A DNA stretch of 64,000 nt. Origin: Thiohalocapsa sp. ML1 (GTDB taxonomy: Bacteria; Pseudomonadota; Gammaproteobacteria; Chromatiales; Chromatiaceae). The stretch covers positions 101,051-165,050 of the forward strand of contig NZ_JABX01000008.1 in the NCBI RefSeq assembly GCF_001469165.1. Reading direction: 5' to 3'. The notes beneath the pieces are model-generated. The model was not told the DNA's origin, searched no databases, and saw only the letters and a list, made by a program, of their open reading frames with translations. Shown here one piece after another: positions 35,368 through 45,352 of this stretch. Every line of letters begins with the position of its first letter. The stretch's first letter is position 1. The position numbers were made by a program, and so were the translations under genes.

Positions 35368-35440
35368 AAGGGCCGAGGGCCAAGGGAGGCCTCCCTTAGC
35401 CCTTGGCCCTTGGCCCTCAGCCCAGCCCTCGGCCCTCGGC
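35368..35440. repeat. Palindromic heptamer array, copy 9
   Basis: Direct GGGCCGA/GGGCCAA units, centre AGGGAGGCCTCCCT and inverted units lie inside the ccoH-ccoI gap, that is within a likely operon. Confidence 0.85.
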
Positions 35441-35453
35441 ACCCGCCTCCTCG

Positions 35454-36008
35454 CTAAGGCAACAAGACGCTGACGCGCTGCCCCAGGCTGTGCTCCTTGC
35501 CGGCGTGCTCGATGGACACCAGCGTGTCCCAGATGCCGCCGAGCGGGAAGCGTACCTCTGCCTCGTAGATACCCGGAGCCTCCTGGCTCATGGCTACGGA
35601 AAAGTCGCGCGTCGCGTCCGATGGACGGTAAGCGTAATAGGTCACACGCTCGGGCTGGACCGGTTGGCCGGCCTTGTCCACGACTGCGAAGCGCACCTTG
35701 GTCGTCTCCTCGGCGCGGGTGTCCGCGGGCAGGTCGATGCTCATGGTCCACTGCGGCCCTTCGGCAAGCCGGGTCACGATCGTACGCTCAACGTCCCGGC
35801 CGCGCTCGTAATAGTCGTCTCGGATCAGGCCGGGATTGGTCGCAATGGCGAGCACGACCATCGTGACGTTGACCGCGAGCACGACACCGATGAGCCCGAC
35901 CCAGGCGCGGACCCAGGGGCTCTTCCAGGCATTGTTGCGGTCGGACGGCACCGCCACATCCGCGCCGGCCTCGGGGCGCGCCGCGGCGGTTGACATGGAT
36001 TGGTTCAT
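35454..36008 (-). CDS. ccoH: FixH/CcoH-type cbb3 oxidase assembly protein
   Basis: The 184-aa protein has one N-terminal membrane helix ([21 protein letters not shown]) followed by the FixH signature [19 protein letters not shown] and a periplasmic beta domain ([41 protein letters not shown]). FixH/CcoH is required for stable cbb3 assembly. It starts 13 bases after ccoG ends and precedes ccoI. Confidence 0.93.
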   Translation of the reverse strand: MNQSMSTAAARPEAGADVAVPSDRNNAWKSPWVRAWVGLIGVVLAVNVTMVVLAIATNPGLIRDDYYERGRDVERTIVTRLAEGPQWTMSIDLPADTRAEETTKVRFAVVDKAGQPVQPERVTYYAYRPSDATRDFSVAMSQEAPGIYEAEVRFPLGGIWDTLVSIEHAGKEHSLGQRVSVLLP

Positions 36009-36021
36009 ACGCAGCTCAGGG

Positions 36022-37467
36022 TCATTGGCGTGGGCCGAAGAAAGCGCTCTCGCGCGGTGCCTCGATCTCAGTACCGTTCGGTAGCGTGGCCGAAGCGACA
36101 AAGGTCAGCGGTACGCTGTCACCGACGAGATCCTTGCGATGGATCTTCACGAAGACGATACCCGGCGTCACATCCCCGTGCTTGGCCTGAATGGGCTTGT
36201 CCGCGCCGACCACGGTGATGGGCACGTCCGCTCGGACGGAAATCCGCACCTTCAGGTCGTCGTTGGCCTTATTCAACAGCTTAACCGTGTACTTGTTCTG
36301 GATTGATCCGTCGCTTAATTGCACGAACAGCGGCGCGCGTTCATGCAGCACCTTGAGATCGATGGGGGCCAAGGACGACAGGCCATAGAAGATGCCGGCT
36401 AACGCGATGACCAAAATCGCGCTGTAGACCCAGACGCGCGGCCGCGCGAGCATCGCCGGTGCGTGCCGGCCTTCCATCTCGTCGAGGGACGCGTAACGGA
36501 TGAGCCCGCGCGGACGCCCAACCTTGTCCATCACCGCGTCGCAGGCATCAATGCACAATCCGCACATGATGCAGCCCTCCTGCTGCCCCTTGCGGATGTC
36601 GACGCCGGTCGGGCAGACGGCCACACACTGGTTGCAATCGACACAGTCACCGGTGACGCGATTGTCTTCGGTCTCGTCCTTCTTCATGCGGCCACGCGGC
36701 TCGCCGCGGCCCTCATCATAGGTCGGCACCACGGTGGTGCGGTCCAGCATGACGCCCTGGATGCGGGCATAGGGACAGAGCCAAAAACAGGTTTGCTCCC
36801 GAAGCCATCCGGCGAGCACGTAGGTGCCGACCGTGAACAGCGCAACGGAGGCGTAGACCGCGGCATTGGCGTTGCCGACGAAGAAATCCTGCCAAAGCTT
36901 GCCCGCGCCATAAAACCAGGCGACAAAGCTAAAGCCGGTGGCAAAGCCGATGGCGATCCAGGACAGGTGCTTGATGGCCTTGGTGCGCAGCTTGGCAGCG
37001 CTGAGAGGCGCCGCATCCAGCCTGCGGCGCTGCGCGGGGTGGCCTTCGAGTTTCTCTTCAATCAGCGTGAAAATGTCGGTCCACACTGTCTGGAAACAGA
37101 AGTAGCCGCAATACACCCGCCCGGCCAAGGCCGTGGCGACCGCCAGCAGAATGGCAAAGAACAGGAGCAGCAGAGATAGCATCCAGAAATCCTGCGGCAG
37201 CACGGTCACGCCGAACAGGTGATACTGGCGATTCGGGATGTCGAACAAGACCGCCTGGCCTCCGTCCCAGCGCAGATAAGGCCCCAGGAAAAAAATGACC
37301 CAGACGGAGGCGGCAATCCACTTGATCCGCCGCCAGCGACCGGGAATCCGCTTTGCGTGGATAGTTTCGTTGCCCGTGTTGACATGCCATTGCTCGGCTT
37401 CCGCATAGATTTCATCCATGCTGCCCGCTTGCCCGCCGCGCTCTGCGGCGGAAACTGTCTCAGACAT
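36022..37467 (-). CDS. ccoG: Cytochrome c oxidase accessory protein CcoG (RdxA/FixG)
   Basis: CcoG is a membrane ferredoxin-like protein that reduces Cu(II) for cbb3 oxidase assembly. The 481-aa length is normal. It has about five membrane helices, the CGYFCFQTVWTDIF segment, two [4Fe-4S]-type Cys clusters (CVDCNQCVAVCPTGVDIRKG and CIMCGLCIDACDAVM), and a C-terminal periplasmic Ig-like domain. First gene of ccoGHIS, separated from ccoNOQP by a terminator. Confidence 0.97.
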   Translation of the reverse strand: MSETVSAAERGGQAGSMDEIYAEAEQWHVNTGNETIHAKRIPGRWRRIKWIAASVWVIFFLGPYLRWDGGQAVLFDIPNRQYHLFGVTVLPQDFWMLSLLLLFFAILLAVATALAGRVYCGYFCFQTVWTDIFTLIEEKLEGHPAQRRRLDAAPLSAAKLRTKAIKHLSWIAIGFATGFSFVAWFYGAGKLWQDFFVGNANAAVYASVALFTVGTYVLAGWLREQTCFWLCPYARIQGVMLDRTTVVPTYDEGRGEPRGRMKKDETEDNRVTGDCVDCNQCVAVCPTGVDIRKGQQEGCIMCGLCIDACDAVMDKVGRPRGLIRYASLDEMEGRHAPAMLARPRVWVYSAILVIALAGIFYGLSSLAPIDLKVLHERAPLFVQLSDGSIQNKYTVKLLNKANDDLKVRISVRADVPITVVGADKPIQAKHGDVTPGIVFVKIHRKDLVGDSVPLTFVASATLPNGTEIEAPRESAFFGPRQ

Positions 37468-37512
37468 CGGATATACACCTTAGAAAGAATAGCGCCAGAA
37501 AGAATAGCGCCC
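37468..37512. repeat. Short direct repeats upstream of ccoG
   Basis: AGAATAGCGCC, AGAATAGCGCC and AGGGATAGCGCC follow each other at roughly 15-base spacing directly upstream of ccoG. They could be regulator half-sites for the assembly operon, but no known consensus is matched. Confidence 0.4.
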
Positions 37513-37608
37513 GTAGGGATAGCGCCCCCCGCACGACCGAACATTGGTCCAGCACGGGCACGCCGCCCCAAGCCGGGCAGGTTCCGCCGGCAACGCGCCG
37601 AACAACCG

Positions 37609-37635
37609 AAAAAAAAAGGGGATCACCAGATCCCC
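37609..37635 (-). terminator. Rho-independent terminator after the ccoNOQP unit
   Basis: On the minus strand GGGGATC pairs with GATCCCC around a four-base loop and runs into nine T residues. It lies between the small membrane protein gene and ccoG and separates structural from assembly genes. Confidence 0.92.
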
Positions 37636-37665
37636 TCCGCCGCCTCTCCTCCACCTATCTATAGA

Positions 37666-37806
37666 CTACGGCTTCTCGCCCCCACTTTGGTTCCGCTGCG
37701 CGTCTTCGTTCATCAACTTCACAACCTTGAAGCCCAAATACACGAAAATCACGACAGCGATCACAACGCTGACGATCGAACCCCAAAAGACCGCGTCTAA
37801 GTGCAT
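37666..37806 (-). CDS. Small single-helix membrane protein after ccoP
   Basis: A 46-codon gene starts at ATG 37806 and ends at TAG 37666. It codes MHLDAVFWGSIVSVVIAVVIF, one membrane helix, then a basic and polar C-terminus (KVVKLMNEDAQRNQSGGEKP). It lies in the ccoNOQP transcription unit, before the terminator and 146 bases after ccoP. Small single-helix subunits are known for cbb3 oxidases in other gammaproteobacteria (for example CcoM), so an accessory oxidase subunit is a reasonable guess, not proven. Confidence 0.7.
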   Translation of the reverse strand: MHLDAVFWGSIVSVVIAVVIFVYLGFKVVKLMNEDAQRNQSGGEKP

Positions 37807-37952
37807 GTTCCCCTCCTCGCCACCTTTGGTACGGGGCCTTCGGCCACAGCGAACGGCCGCTGGCCCCTGTTATTTCATCCGCTCGGCCGCAATGAGCGCC
37901 GCGCCGCGCAGTCACGTCGCGCGACGCCGCTGGCACAGCGCCGCGAGCGTAG

Positions 37953-38876
37953 CTATTGACCGCCGCCCAACTGGTGCACATACACCGTCAACATCTTGAT
38001 CTGTTGCGGTGAGAGCTTGCCCTCCAATTGGCCCACCTGCGCGAAGGCGGGCATCACCGCATCGCGTGTCCCCTCGACGTCGGGCTGATTCACGCCGTAC
38101 AGGATGGTGTGCTTCGCGCTCTCGTAGCCGCCGGGCTGAAAGCGCCAAATTCCGTCGGTCAGGTTCGCGGCGCCTACCGTGAGGATCTCCCCCCCCGGCA
38201 GCTCAGCAAGCACACCGTCGCCCTTCGCACCGTGGCAGGCCACACAACCTTTGTCGTTATAGAGCTGCCAAGCCTCCGCGCTGCCTTGGCCGCCCTCGGA
38301 CATTTCCACGACAAAGTTTGCCAGTGCGTCCACCTCCGGCTCGGTCAGGATGGTGGCATGCGCGTTCATTAGGCCCTTTCGACCGTTGGTGATCGATTCT
38401 GTGATCCTGGACAGGCTTCCGCCGTACAGCCAGTCGTCATCGGCGAGAACCGGATAGCCCGGGTTGCCCTGCCCGCCACTGCCGTGGCACGCGGCGCAGT
38501 AATCACCAAACAGTACCTTGGAGGAGGCTAGCGTGTACTGAAGCAGGCCCGGATCGGCGAGGACCTCCTCGGCGGTCATACTCGCAATCTGCTCATCGTA
38601 CTTCGCACGCACCAGTTGCACCTGCTCGACGCCTTGCTTGTACTCCTTGATGGACGTCCAACCCAGAATACCGCGCGTGAAGTCGTTCTCCCCGTCCGAC
38701 TTCCCGGGCAGCGCCGGCCACGTCGGATAGAGGATTGAATACAGCACCCACCATGCAACCGACGCCCAGAACGCAATCATCCACCAGCGTGGAGGCGGGT
38801 TTTTCAGTTCCCGCAGGTTATCGTCCCAGAAGTGCCCGGTGTTGTTCTCGCCGGGGAAGGGATTATTTTCCGCCAT
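37953..38876 (-). CDS. ccoP: cbb3-type cytochrome c oxidase, dihaem subunit III
   Basis: CcoP accepts electrons from soluble cytochromes. The 307-aa protein has an N-terminal membrane helix (WWMIAFWASVAWWVLYSILYPTW) and two haem c sites, CAACH at 127 and CVACH at 211, each with a downstream methionine ligand region. Start overlaps the end of ccoQ by 14 bases. Confidence 0.97.
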   Translation of the reverse strand: MAENNPFPGENNTGHFWDDNLRELKNPPPRWWMIAFWASVAWWVLYSILYPTWPALPGKSDGENDFTRGILGWTSIKEYKQGVEQVQLVRAKYDEQIASMTAEEVLADPGLLQYTLASSKVLFGDYCAACHGSGGQGNPGYPVLADDDWLYGGSLSRITESITNGRKGLMNAHATILTEPEVDALANFVVEMSEGGQGSAEAWQLYNDKGCVACHGAKGDGVLAELPGGEILTVGAANLTDGIWRFQPGGYESAKHTILYGVNQPDVEGTRDAVMPAFAQVGQLEGKLSPQQIKMLTVYVHQLGGGQ

Positions 38877-39069
38877 CGTTGTCTCCGATGTCTTCGATAT
38901 CTTCTTCGAAGGGGATGTGCTTCCTGGCCTCGAGGCTGTCGCGATGCTTCGGCCGAAAGACCTGGACGTAGGCGATGACCATGAGCACGAAGATGACGAC
39001 GGTCAGGGTCAGGCCGACCCAATCCGTCGCCGTCATCGCGGCCCAATCGGTCTTGAAGTAGTCCGACAT
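38863..39069 (-). CDS. ccoQ: cbb3-type oxidase subunit CcoQ
   Basis: CcoQ is the small membrane subunit that stabilises the oxidase. The 68-aa product has a single helix (DWVGLTLTVVIFVLMVIAYVQVF) followed by RPKHRDSLEARKHIPFEED, the typical CcoQ tail. It begins just after ccoO and overlaps ccoP. Confidence 0.93.
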   Translation of the reverse strand: MSDYFKTDWAAMTATDWVGLTLTVVIFVLMVIAYVQVFRPKHRDSLEARKHIPFEEDIEDIGDNDGGK

Positions 39070-39070
39070 G

Positions 39071-39823
39071 TTATTGGCGGTAATCCACGCCTGGCTCCAG
39101 TTTCGCCATGATGCCAAGCACTTGGAGGTATGCAATCATGGCGTCCATTTCGGTCTTCCCCTCGACGAGGGCCGGGGCGTTGGCGATGTCGTCGTCATGG
39201 TAGGGAACGCCGATGGCGCGCAGCCCCTTCATGTGGCGCTGCATGCGCTTCCCCTTCACGGGGCGGTTCTCTAGCCACGGATAGCTCGGCATGATCGACT
39301 CCGGCACCACCGAGCGCGGATCGACAAGGTGCTGCCGATGCCATTCATCGGAGTACTTGCCACCGAGCCGAGCCATGTCCGGGCCGGTCCGCTTCGAGCC
39401 CCATTGGAACGGATGGTCGAACATGGACTCCGACGCCAATGAGTAATGGCCATAACGCTCACGCTCGTCGCGGAAGGGACGCACCATCTGCGAATGGCAC
39501 AAATAGCAGCCTTCGCGTTGGTAGATATCACGCCCGGCGAGCTCCAGCGCGGTATACGGGCGCACGCCGTCGCCGGGCTGCCAGTTCCACTCCTGCTTGC
39601 CGTCGGCGCTGACCGTGACGATGGGCTCCGCCCCCGGTTTGTCGCGGTTCCACACGATTTCCGGGAAGCGATTCGCCTCTTCGGTGCTCTTCAGATAGAA
39701 CAGCGGCACGATTTCCACGATGCCGCCCACGGAGAGCGCGAGCGCCAGCACGATGAGGAGGCCCCAAATGTTGCGCTCCATGAACTCCTGGGGGTTCTTG
39801 ACCGGCGTCTTCTTGTCGGACAT
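39071..39823 (-). CDS. ccoO: cbb3-type cytochrome c oxidase, monohaem subunit II
   Basis: CcoO carries one haem c and relays electrons to CcoN. The 250-aa product has an N-terminal membrane helix ([26 protein letters not shown]), the haem site [12 protein letters not shown] at residues 106-110, and conserved downstream segments [25 protein letters not shown] cut here into [13 protein letters not shown] parts. It follows ccoN by 27 bases. Confidence 0.97.
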   Translation of the reverse strand: MSDKKTPVKNPQEFMERNIWGLLIVLALALSVGGIVEIVPLFYLKSTEEANRFPEIVWNRDKPGAEPIVTVSADGKQEWNWQPGDGVRPYTALELAGRDIYQREGCYLCHSQMVRPFRDERERYGHYSLASESMFDHPFQWGSKRTGPDMARLGGKYSDEWHRQHLVDPRSVVPESIMPSYPWLENRPVKGKRMQRHMKGLRAIGVPYHDDDIANAPALVEGKTEMDAMIAYLQVLGIMAKLEPGVDYRQ

Positions 39824-39850
39824 GGGAATACTCCTGTTCGGTGTCGTTGA

Positions 39851-41302
39851 TCAGGCGGCCGCCGGGGTCAAGGTGCCCCTGGCCTCACGCAAGCTGCCCT
39901 GCAAGGACGCCTTGCCAACCGTCATCAGCACGTTGAACAGCATGATGATCGCGCCGAGCAGGAAGATGCCGCCGCCCACTGCGCGCATGGCGTAGTAGGG
40001 GTGCATCGCTGCCACGGATTCGACGAACGTGTAGGCAAGCGTGCCGTACTCATCGTAGGCGCGCCACATCAGGCCCTGCATGATGCCGGACACCCACATG
40101 GCGACAACGTAGATCACCGTACCGATGGTCGCCGTCCAGAAGTGGACGTTGACCAGACTCTCGGACCACATCTCGGTGTGCCACAGGCGTGTCATCAGGT
40201 GATAGATGGCGCCGATGGAGATACCCGCGACCCAGCCCAGCGCACCCGAGTGCACATGGCCGATGGTCCAGTCGGTGTAGTGGGAAAGGGCATTGACGGT
40301 CTTCAGTGACATAACCGGCCCTTCGAAGGTGGACATGGCGTAGAACGCCAGCGCAATAATCAGGAAACGCAGAACATAGTCGGTTCGAAGCTTGTCCCAG
40401 GCGCCGGAGAGCGTCATCATGCCGTTTACAGCGCCACCCCAGGAGGGGATGATCATCGCGAGTGACACGGCCGCGCCGAGCGAGCCCGTCCAGTCCGGTA
40501 GAGCCGTGTATTGAAGATGATGCGCGCCAAGCCAAACGTAGCCGAACATCAGCGCCCAGAAATGGATCACGGACAGCCGATAGGAATAGACCGGGCGATT
40601 CGCCTGCTTCGGCACGAAGTAGTACATGATGCCAAGGAAGCCCGCGGTCAGGTAGAAGCCAACCGCGTTATGGCCCCACCACCATTGGATCATCGCGTCC
40701 TGCACGCCGGAGAACAGGCTGTAGGACTTGAACAGTCCCACCGGAATGGAAAGGCTGTTGACGACATGCAGATAGACGATCATCACCATCATGCCGAGGA
40801 AGAACCAGTTCGACACATAGATGTGCGAGGTCTTCCGGATGGCGATGGTCATGATGAAGTTGATCGTAAATGCGAGCCACACCACCGCGATCAGGATGTC
40901 GATGGGCCATTCCAGCTCGGCGTATTCCTTGGCCTGGGTCAGCCCGAGCGGCAGGGTGATGACGGCGAGCACGATGATGGCGTTCCAGCCCCAGAACGTG
41001 AACCAGGCGAGCTTCTCGCTCCACAGGCGCACGCCGCAGGTGCGCTGGACGGTGTAGAAGGCGGTGGCCATGAGGGTGCAGCCGCCGAACGCGAAGATGA
41101 CTGCGTTGGTATGGACCGGTCGCAGCCGGCCGAAGGACAGGTAGGGACTGTCGAAGTTCAGGAACGGCCAAGCGAGCTCGGACGCGATGTAAACGCCGAC
41201 GGCTGCGCCGACGACGAGGTACACGACGGCCATGATCGTGAACCAGCGGACGACATCGAAACTGTATTTTTGTTCGGCTAGCCTGTCGGCAGTGGCTTCC
41301 AT
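39851..41302 (-). CDS. ccoN: cbb3-type cytochrome c oxidase, catalytic subunit I
   Basis: CcoN holds the low-spin haem b and the b3-CuB centre that reduces oxygen with high affinity. The 483-aa protein has twelve helices and the histidine ligand segments [58 protein letters not shown] and [14 protein letters not shown]. The start ATG at 41302 precedes [13 protein letters not shown] plausible promoter lies about 95 bases upstream. Confidence 0.98.
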   Translation of the reverse strand: MEATADRLAEQKYSFDVVRWFTIMAVVYLVVGAAVGVYIASELAWPFLNFDSPYLSFGRLRPVHTNAVIFAFGGCTLMATAFYTVQRTCGVRLWSEKLAWFTFWGWNAIIVLAVITLPLGLTQAKEYAELEWPIDILIAVVWLAFTINFIMTIAIRKTSHIYVSNWFFLGMMVMIVYLHVVNSLSIPVGLFKSYSLFSGVQDAMIQWWWGHNAVGFYLTAGFLGIMYYFVPKQANRPVYSYRLSVIHFWALMFGYVWLGAHHLQYTALPDWTGSLGAAVSLAMIIPSWGGAVNGMMTLSGAWDKLRTDYVLRFLIIALAFYAMSTFEGPVMSLKTVNALSHYTDWTIGHVHSGALGWVAGISIGAIYHLMTRLWHTEMWSESLVNVHFWTATIGTVIYVVAMWVSGIMQGLMWRAYDEYGTLAYTFVESVAAMHPYYAMRAVGGGIFLLGAIIMLFNVLMTVGKASLQGSLREARGTLTPAAA

Positions 41303-41735
41303 AGGAACCTCTAAGCGAACTGTGGGAAGAGGGGAGGCGTCTTCGGGTCTTCTGCCCTGGAAATCGTGCGCGATATCCACAGCGCAGGATGGCCGCAATG
41401 ACAATTCATCAGACCATGAAAGTCAAGTAACGGCGTCCTTCGACGCCGCCCCGCTGCTCCGCGCATCATTGAATTTTTTTATGTGAGAACAGGGACCTAG
41501 ACCGAAGCCCCTGACGCGCTAACACCCTATTTCCGCAGGCTCTTCGCCGACGGCGGGGTGCGGCGCTCGCCCACCGAGGCGGCAAGCGGGCGCCGCGGGG
41601 GCGCAGCGCGGCGCCGCGGGGCGCCGCGCGGCGCCCCAAGTATCCGACAGCCGGCCGTTCAGGAGGCCGTCGCCGGCAGCGACGGCGGCGGACGCAGCCC
41701 GGCGGCCGTGCCGCTCGGCCCGGCCCGAGGCGGTG
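41303..41735. other. Intergenic region between rpoS and ccoN
   Basis: These 433 bases hold the ccoN promoter candidate, a GGCGTC-CTTC-GACGCC hairpin at 41433-41449 and an extremely GC-rich low-complexity stretch at 41570-41640 (GCCGCGG and GGCGCC runs). No gene is credible. No good FNR/Anr site was found. Confidence 0.5.
41398..41426 (-). promoter_or_regulatory. Sigma-70-like promoter for ccoN
   Basis: On the minus strand TTGACT (41426-41421) and TGTCAT (41403-41398) are 17 bases apart, with transcription expected near 41391. The -10 box is weak, so an activator may be needed. Confidence 0.45.
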
Positions 41736-42746
41736 TCACTTGAAGAAGGACTCCACGGAAAAGCCCTCTTTCTCCAGGATGTCGCGCAGCCGCCGCAGGG
41801 CATCCATCTGGATCTGGCGTACACGCTCTCGCGTCACGCCGAGCTCGGCGGCGACGCGCTCCAGGGTCGAGTGCTCGTAGCCGTGCAGGCCGAAGCGGCG
41901 CTCCACCACCTCGCGCTGCTTGTCGTTCAGCTTGTCGAGCCAGTGGTCCAGGTTGGTGTGGATGTCCTCGTCCTGGATATCGTCGCTCGGGTCATGCGCG
42001 CCGTCATCGGGCAGCATGTCCACCAGCGGCTTGTCCGCATCCTTGCCGTAGGGCGTGTCCACCGATGCGATGCGCTCGTTCAAGCCGAGCATGCGCTTGA
42101 CCTCGCCGATGGGCTTATCGAGCAGCTCCGCCACCTCTTCGGTACTTGGCTCGTGGTCGAGCTGCTGGGCCAGCATCCGCGTCGCCCGCAGATAGACGTT
42201 GATCTCCTTGACGACATGGATCGGCAGCCGCACCGTCCGCGTCTGGTTCATGATGGCCCGTTCCATGGTCTGGCGAATCCACCAGGTGGCATAGGTCGAG
42301 AAGCGAAAGCCGCGCTCCGGGTCGAACTTCTCGACGGCGCGGATAAGGCCCAGGTTGCCCTCCTCGACGAGATCAAGCAGCGGCAGCCCGCGGTTCAGAT
42401 AGCGTCGGGCGATCTTCACGACCAAGCGTAGATTGCTCACGATCATGCGCGAGCGCGCGACCTCGTCGCCCTGCTGGGCGAGCCGCGCGTAGTGCACCTC
42501 CTCCTCGGCGGTGAGCAGCTTGGACCCACCGATCTCGTTCAGGTAGATGCGCGTGGCATCGAAGTCGCCATCGCCGGCGGAGTAGCGATGCTCGGCTTCC
42601 GGCTCCTCGTCGTCGCCGTCCACGCCGGCGCTCAGCGGCGCCTCGGCTTCGTCCATGATCTCTTGGTCGTCATCGCCGAGCAGCATGTCGTCCTCGTCGG
42701 CGAGACTTTCCGTGTCCGGCTCGTCTTCGCGCTCTTGCGTGGACAT
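41736..42746 (-). CDS. rpoS: Stationary-phase sigma factor RpoS
   Basis: The 336-aa protein has an acidic N-terminus and the sigma-70 regions in order: [11 protein letters not shown] (1.2), [52 protein letters not shown] (2.1-2.4, here read in parts), and the helix-turn-helix [21 protein letters not shown] (4.2). The [18 protein letters not shown] segment and the nlpD-rpoS order distinguish it from RpoD and RpoH. The start ATG at 42746 precedes STQERED; an earlier in-frame ATG at 42776 is weaker. Confidence 0.97.
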   Translation of the reverse strand: MSTQEREDEPDTESLADEDDMLLGDDDQEIMDEAEAPLSAGVDGDDEEPEAEHRYSAGDGDFDATRIYLNEIGGSKLLTAEEEVHYARLAQQGDEVARSRMIVSNLRLVVKIARRYLNRGLPLLDLVEEGNLGLIRAVEKFDPERGFRFSTYATWWIRQTMERAIMNQTRTVRLPIHVVKEINVYLRATRMLAQQLDHEPSTEEVAELLDKPIGEVKRMLGLNERIASVDTPYGKDADKPLVDMLPDDGAHDPSDDIQDEDIHTNLDHWLDKLNDKQREVVERRFGLHGYEHSTLERVAAELGVTRERVRQIQMDALRRLRDILEKEGFSVESFFK

Positions 42747-42815
42747 GGGACACCCCTCCGAGGCTGTCGCGCCCATGCGCCGTGAGGCGGCGGGCGCCCA
42801 TCTTGTGAGCCCGAT

Positions 42816-43616
42816 TCAGCGCGACGAGGGCAGGAAACGGAGTGGATCGACGGCGACGCCGTTCTGGCGGATCTCAAAGTGCAGCAGCCCCTCGCCGTTG
42901 GCCGACCGACCGGCGACGGCGACGCGCTCACCGCGCTTCACTCGATCGCCCTCGCGCGCGATCAACTCGCGATTGAAGCCGTATGCGCTCAGGTAGCGGG
43001 CATTGTGCTTGACGATGATAAGGTTGCCGTAACCCTTGAGTCCACTGCCGCTGTAGACCACGGTTCCGTCCGCCGCGGCATTGACCGCAGCGCCTTCCTG
43101 CACCGCGATGCGCACGCCCTGGCGGGTCCGGTCGCCGTCGCGAAAGCCTTGTTTGACCGGCCCTTGCGCCGGCCAGACCCAGCGAATGCCGGAGCTTGCG
43201 GCATCGGCCCCGGTCACCGCGGCAGGGGTCCGCGCCGAGGTCCGCACGGCGCGCGGCGGGCTCTGGGAGGCGGTGCGTCGGCTGCTCACGGCGCCGGACG
43301 GTTGTGACTTGCCGTCGGGCGGCTTCACGCGCAGCAGATCGCCGACGTAGATCGCGTAGGGCGGGCGCAGATTGTTCCAGCCCGCGAGCGTCGCCATCCG
43401 CACGCGCCGGCGCTCGGCGATCTCGCTCAGTGTGTCGCCGCGGCGAATGCGGTAGTAGCCCGGCGGCGCCGGCCCGTAGCCGTCGCGGCTGTCCACGGGC
43501 GCAAGCCCGCCGGCCCCGCAGCCCGCGAGCGTGACCGCGATCAGCAGCACGGCAAGGCGATGGATCAGCCCCGCTGCCGACGGCTGCAGCCAAGGCGATG
43601 CCGCGCGCGCACTCAC
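42816..43616 (-). CDS. nlpD: Lipoprotein NlpD, amidase activator with LysM and degenerate LytM domain
   Basis: From GTG 43616 the 266-aa protein has a lipoprotein signal (RLAVLLIAVTLAGC, cysteine in a LAGC lipobox), a LysM (YYRIRRGDTLSEIAERRRV), a linker and a C-terminal M23/LytM domain (GVRIAVQEGAAVNAAADGTVVYSG, YGNLIIVKHNARYLSAYGFN, LHFEIRQNGVAVDPLRFLP). As in other NlpD proteins, the zinc ligands of active M23 peptidases are not complete, fitting an activator of cell-wall amidases. It lies between pcm and rpoS; the main rpoS promoter often lies within nlpD. Confidence 0.93.
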   Translation of the reverse strand: MSARAASPWLQPSAAGLIHRLAVLLIAVTLAGCGAGGLAPVDSRDGYGPAPPGYYRIRRGDTLSEIAERRRVRMATLAGWNNLRPPYAIYVGDLLRVKPPDGKSQPSGAVSSRRTASQSPPRAVRTSARTPAAVTGADAASSGIRWVWPAQGPVKQGFRDGDRTRQGVRIAVQEGAAVNAAADGTVVYSGSGLKGYGNLIIVKHNARYLSAYGFNRELIAREGDRVKRGERVAVAGRSANGEGLLHFEIRQNGVAVDPLRFLPSSR

Positions 43617-43665
43617 GCCAACCGCCCCCGCGCCGCGCGGCGGCGGATCGGTGCGGTGCCCCTCA

Positions 43666-44322
43666 TCAGGCCACCCCGCCCAGCATCGGTACAAAGGTCA
43701 CAGACTCCAGCACCTCGTGCCGGAAGCCGAGCGTGCGGCGCGTCAACCGCACCAGCACCTGGCCGTGGGCGCCGTTCAGCGGCAGCACCATGCGCCCGCC
43801 CGGCGCGAGCTGCGCCGCCAGCCGGCGCGGCACGCCGTCCGCCGCCGCCGTGATCAGAATGCCGTCGAAGGGTGCGTACTCCTGCCAGCCGAGGGCGCCG
43901 TCGCCATAGCGGAGCCGAACGTTGCGGTAACGCAGCGCCTTGAGCCGCGCATCAGCGCGCTGCCACAGCGAGGCCACGCGCTCGATGCTGTAGACCCGTC
44001 GCACCAAGGACGCCAGCACGGCGGTCTGATAGCCGGAGCCGGTACCGATCTCGAGCACCGTCGAGCAGCAGCCCGGCGCCAATAGCGCCTCGGTCATGCG
44101 CGCGACCATGTAGGGCTGCGAGATCGTCTGACCCTGGCCGATGGGCAGCGCGGAGTCCTCATACGCGTGCGTGGCCAGCGCCTCATCAACGAACAGATGG
44201 CGGGGCACCTGCATCACGGCAGCGATGACGCGCTCATCTTGGATGCCGGTGGCGGCGAGGCGCTCCGCCAAGCGTTGGCGCGCGCGCGCGTGGCTCAGGC
44301 CGCGGCCACCGACGGGCACCAT
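43666..44322 (-). CDS. pcm: Protein-L-isoaspartate O-methyltransferase
   Basis: Pcm methylates L-isoaspartyl residues to start repair of aged proteins. From ATG 44322 it is 218 aa. It shows PRHLFVDEALATHAYEDSALPIGQGQTISQPYMVARM in parts, the SAM-binding VLEIGTGSGYQTAVLA and the GGRMVLPLNG strand. A TTG at 44343 overlapping the surE stop (TTGA) would add seven residues and is a real alternative because the same coupling occurs at hemD-hemX. Confidence 0.95.
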   Translation of the reverse strand: MVPVGGRGLSHARARQRLAERLAATGIQDERVIAAVMQVPRHLFVDEALATHAYEDSALPIGQGQTISQPYMVARMTEALLAPGCCSTVLEIGTGSGYQTAVLASLVRRVYSIERVASLWQRADARLKALRYRNVRLRYGDGALGWQEYAPFDGILITAAADGVPRRLAAQLAPGGRMVLPLNGAHGQVLVRLTRRTLGFRHEVLESVTFVPMLGGVA

Positions 44323-44339
44323 GCTCGCAGCGCCGACGA

Positions 44340-45089
44340 TCAAGGCAGCCTGTCCAGCCAGTGCCCCAGCGACGGGAGCGCCGCGTGCCGGGTCAGGTCG
44401 ATCTGAATCGGCGTCACCGACACGAAGCCCGTGCGCAGCGCATGAAAATCGGTGCCCTCGCCCGCGTCCTGCTCCGGCCCGGCGGGGCCGATCCAGTACA
44501 TCGGCCGCCCGCGCGGATCCTCGATGCGCGACACCGATTCGGCCTTGTGCCGATGGCCGAGCCGCGTCGCCACGACGCCGCGCAGCTCGGCCAGCGGCAC
44601 GTCCGGCACGTTGACGTTGAGAATGGTGCTCGGGCTCATCTGCGCCCCGCGCAAGCCGGCGACCAGCCTGGCCGCGACGGCAGCGGCGGTCTCGAGGTGC
44701 TGCGGGCGATGTGTCGCCATGGACACGGCAATGGCGGGTAGGCCGAGGAAGCGGCCCTCGGTGGCGGCGGCGACGGTGCCCGAGTAGAGCACATCGTCAC
44801 CGAGGTTCGGGCCATGATTGATGCCCGCGACCACGAGGTCCGGTTCCTCGTCCAAGAGCCCGGTCAGGGCCAGATGCACGCAATCTGTCGGCGTTCCGTT
44901 GACACGGATGATGCCGTTGTCGAGCCGCTCGGCACGGATCGGCACGTCGAGCGTCAAGGAATTGCTGGCACCGCTGCGGTCGCGGTCCGGGGCGACCACG
45001 GTGACCCGGCCGAGTCGCGCCAGCGCATCGGCGAGCACGTGCAGCCCGGGGGAGAGATAACCGTCGTCGTTACTGATCAGAATGTTCAT
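44340..45089 (-). CDS. surE: 5'/3'-nucleotidase SurE
   Basis: SurE dephosphorylates nucleoside monophosphates and is linked to stationary-phase survival. The 249-aa product begins [16 protein letters not shown], the metal-binding Asp pair, followed by [28 protein letters not shown] and [21 protein letters not shown]. It leads the surE-pcm-nlpD-rpoS cluster typical of gammaproteobacteria. Confidence 0.97.
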   Translation of the reverse strand: MNILISNDDGYLSPGLHVLADALARLGRVTVVAPDRDRSGASNSLTLDVPIRAERLDNGIIRVNGTPTDCVHLALTGLLDEEPDLVVAGINHGPNLGDDVLYSGTVAAATEGRFLGLPAIAVSMATHRPQHLETAAAVAARLVAGLRGAQMSPSTILNVNVPDVPLAELRGVVATRLGHRHKAESVSRIEDPRGRPMYWIGPAGPEQDAGEGTDFHALRTGFVSVTPIQIDLTRHAALPSLGHWLDRLP

Positions 45090-45352
45090 GCCTGTGCGTC
45101 CTGCCGACGCCGATGGACCACCGTCTGCCGCCGCCCGCCCGGGGTACGAGAATATCCGGGACCTTACAACGATGCAGACCGGACCTGCACTCGGTTCCGA
45201 TGCCGGCAGCGAGGCCCAACATCGTCCGCAGTGTCCGCCGGCAGCGTTGCGGGCATCATACCGGGAATGCACCACCGGACGCCCCGCCGGACGCCCCGCC
45301 GAACGGCGAGCCCGCGCCCGAAGTCATGCACCCGAGGCGTATCATAAGTCAG

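Noticed and set aside
41398..41412. Possible FNR/Anr box CTGATGAATTGTCA upstream of ccoN
   Set aside because: Only the left half site fits TTGATnnnnATCAA; the right half has too many mismatches to support a call.
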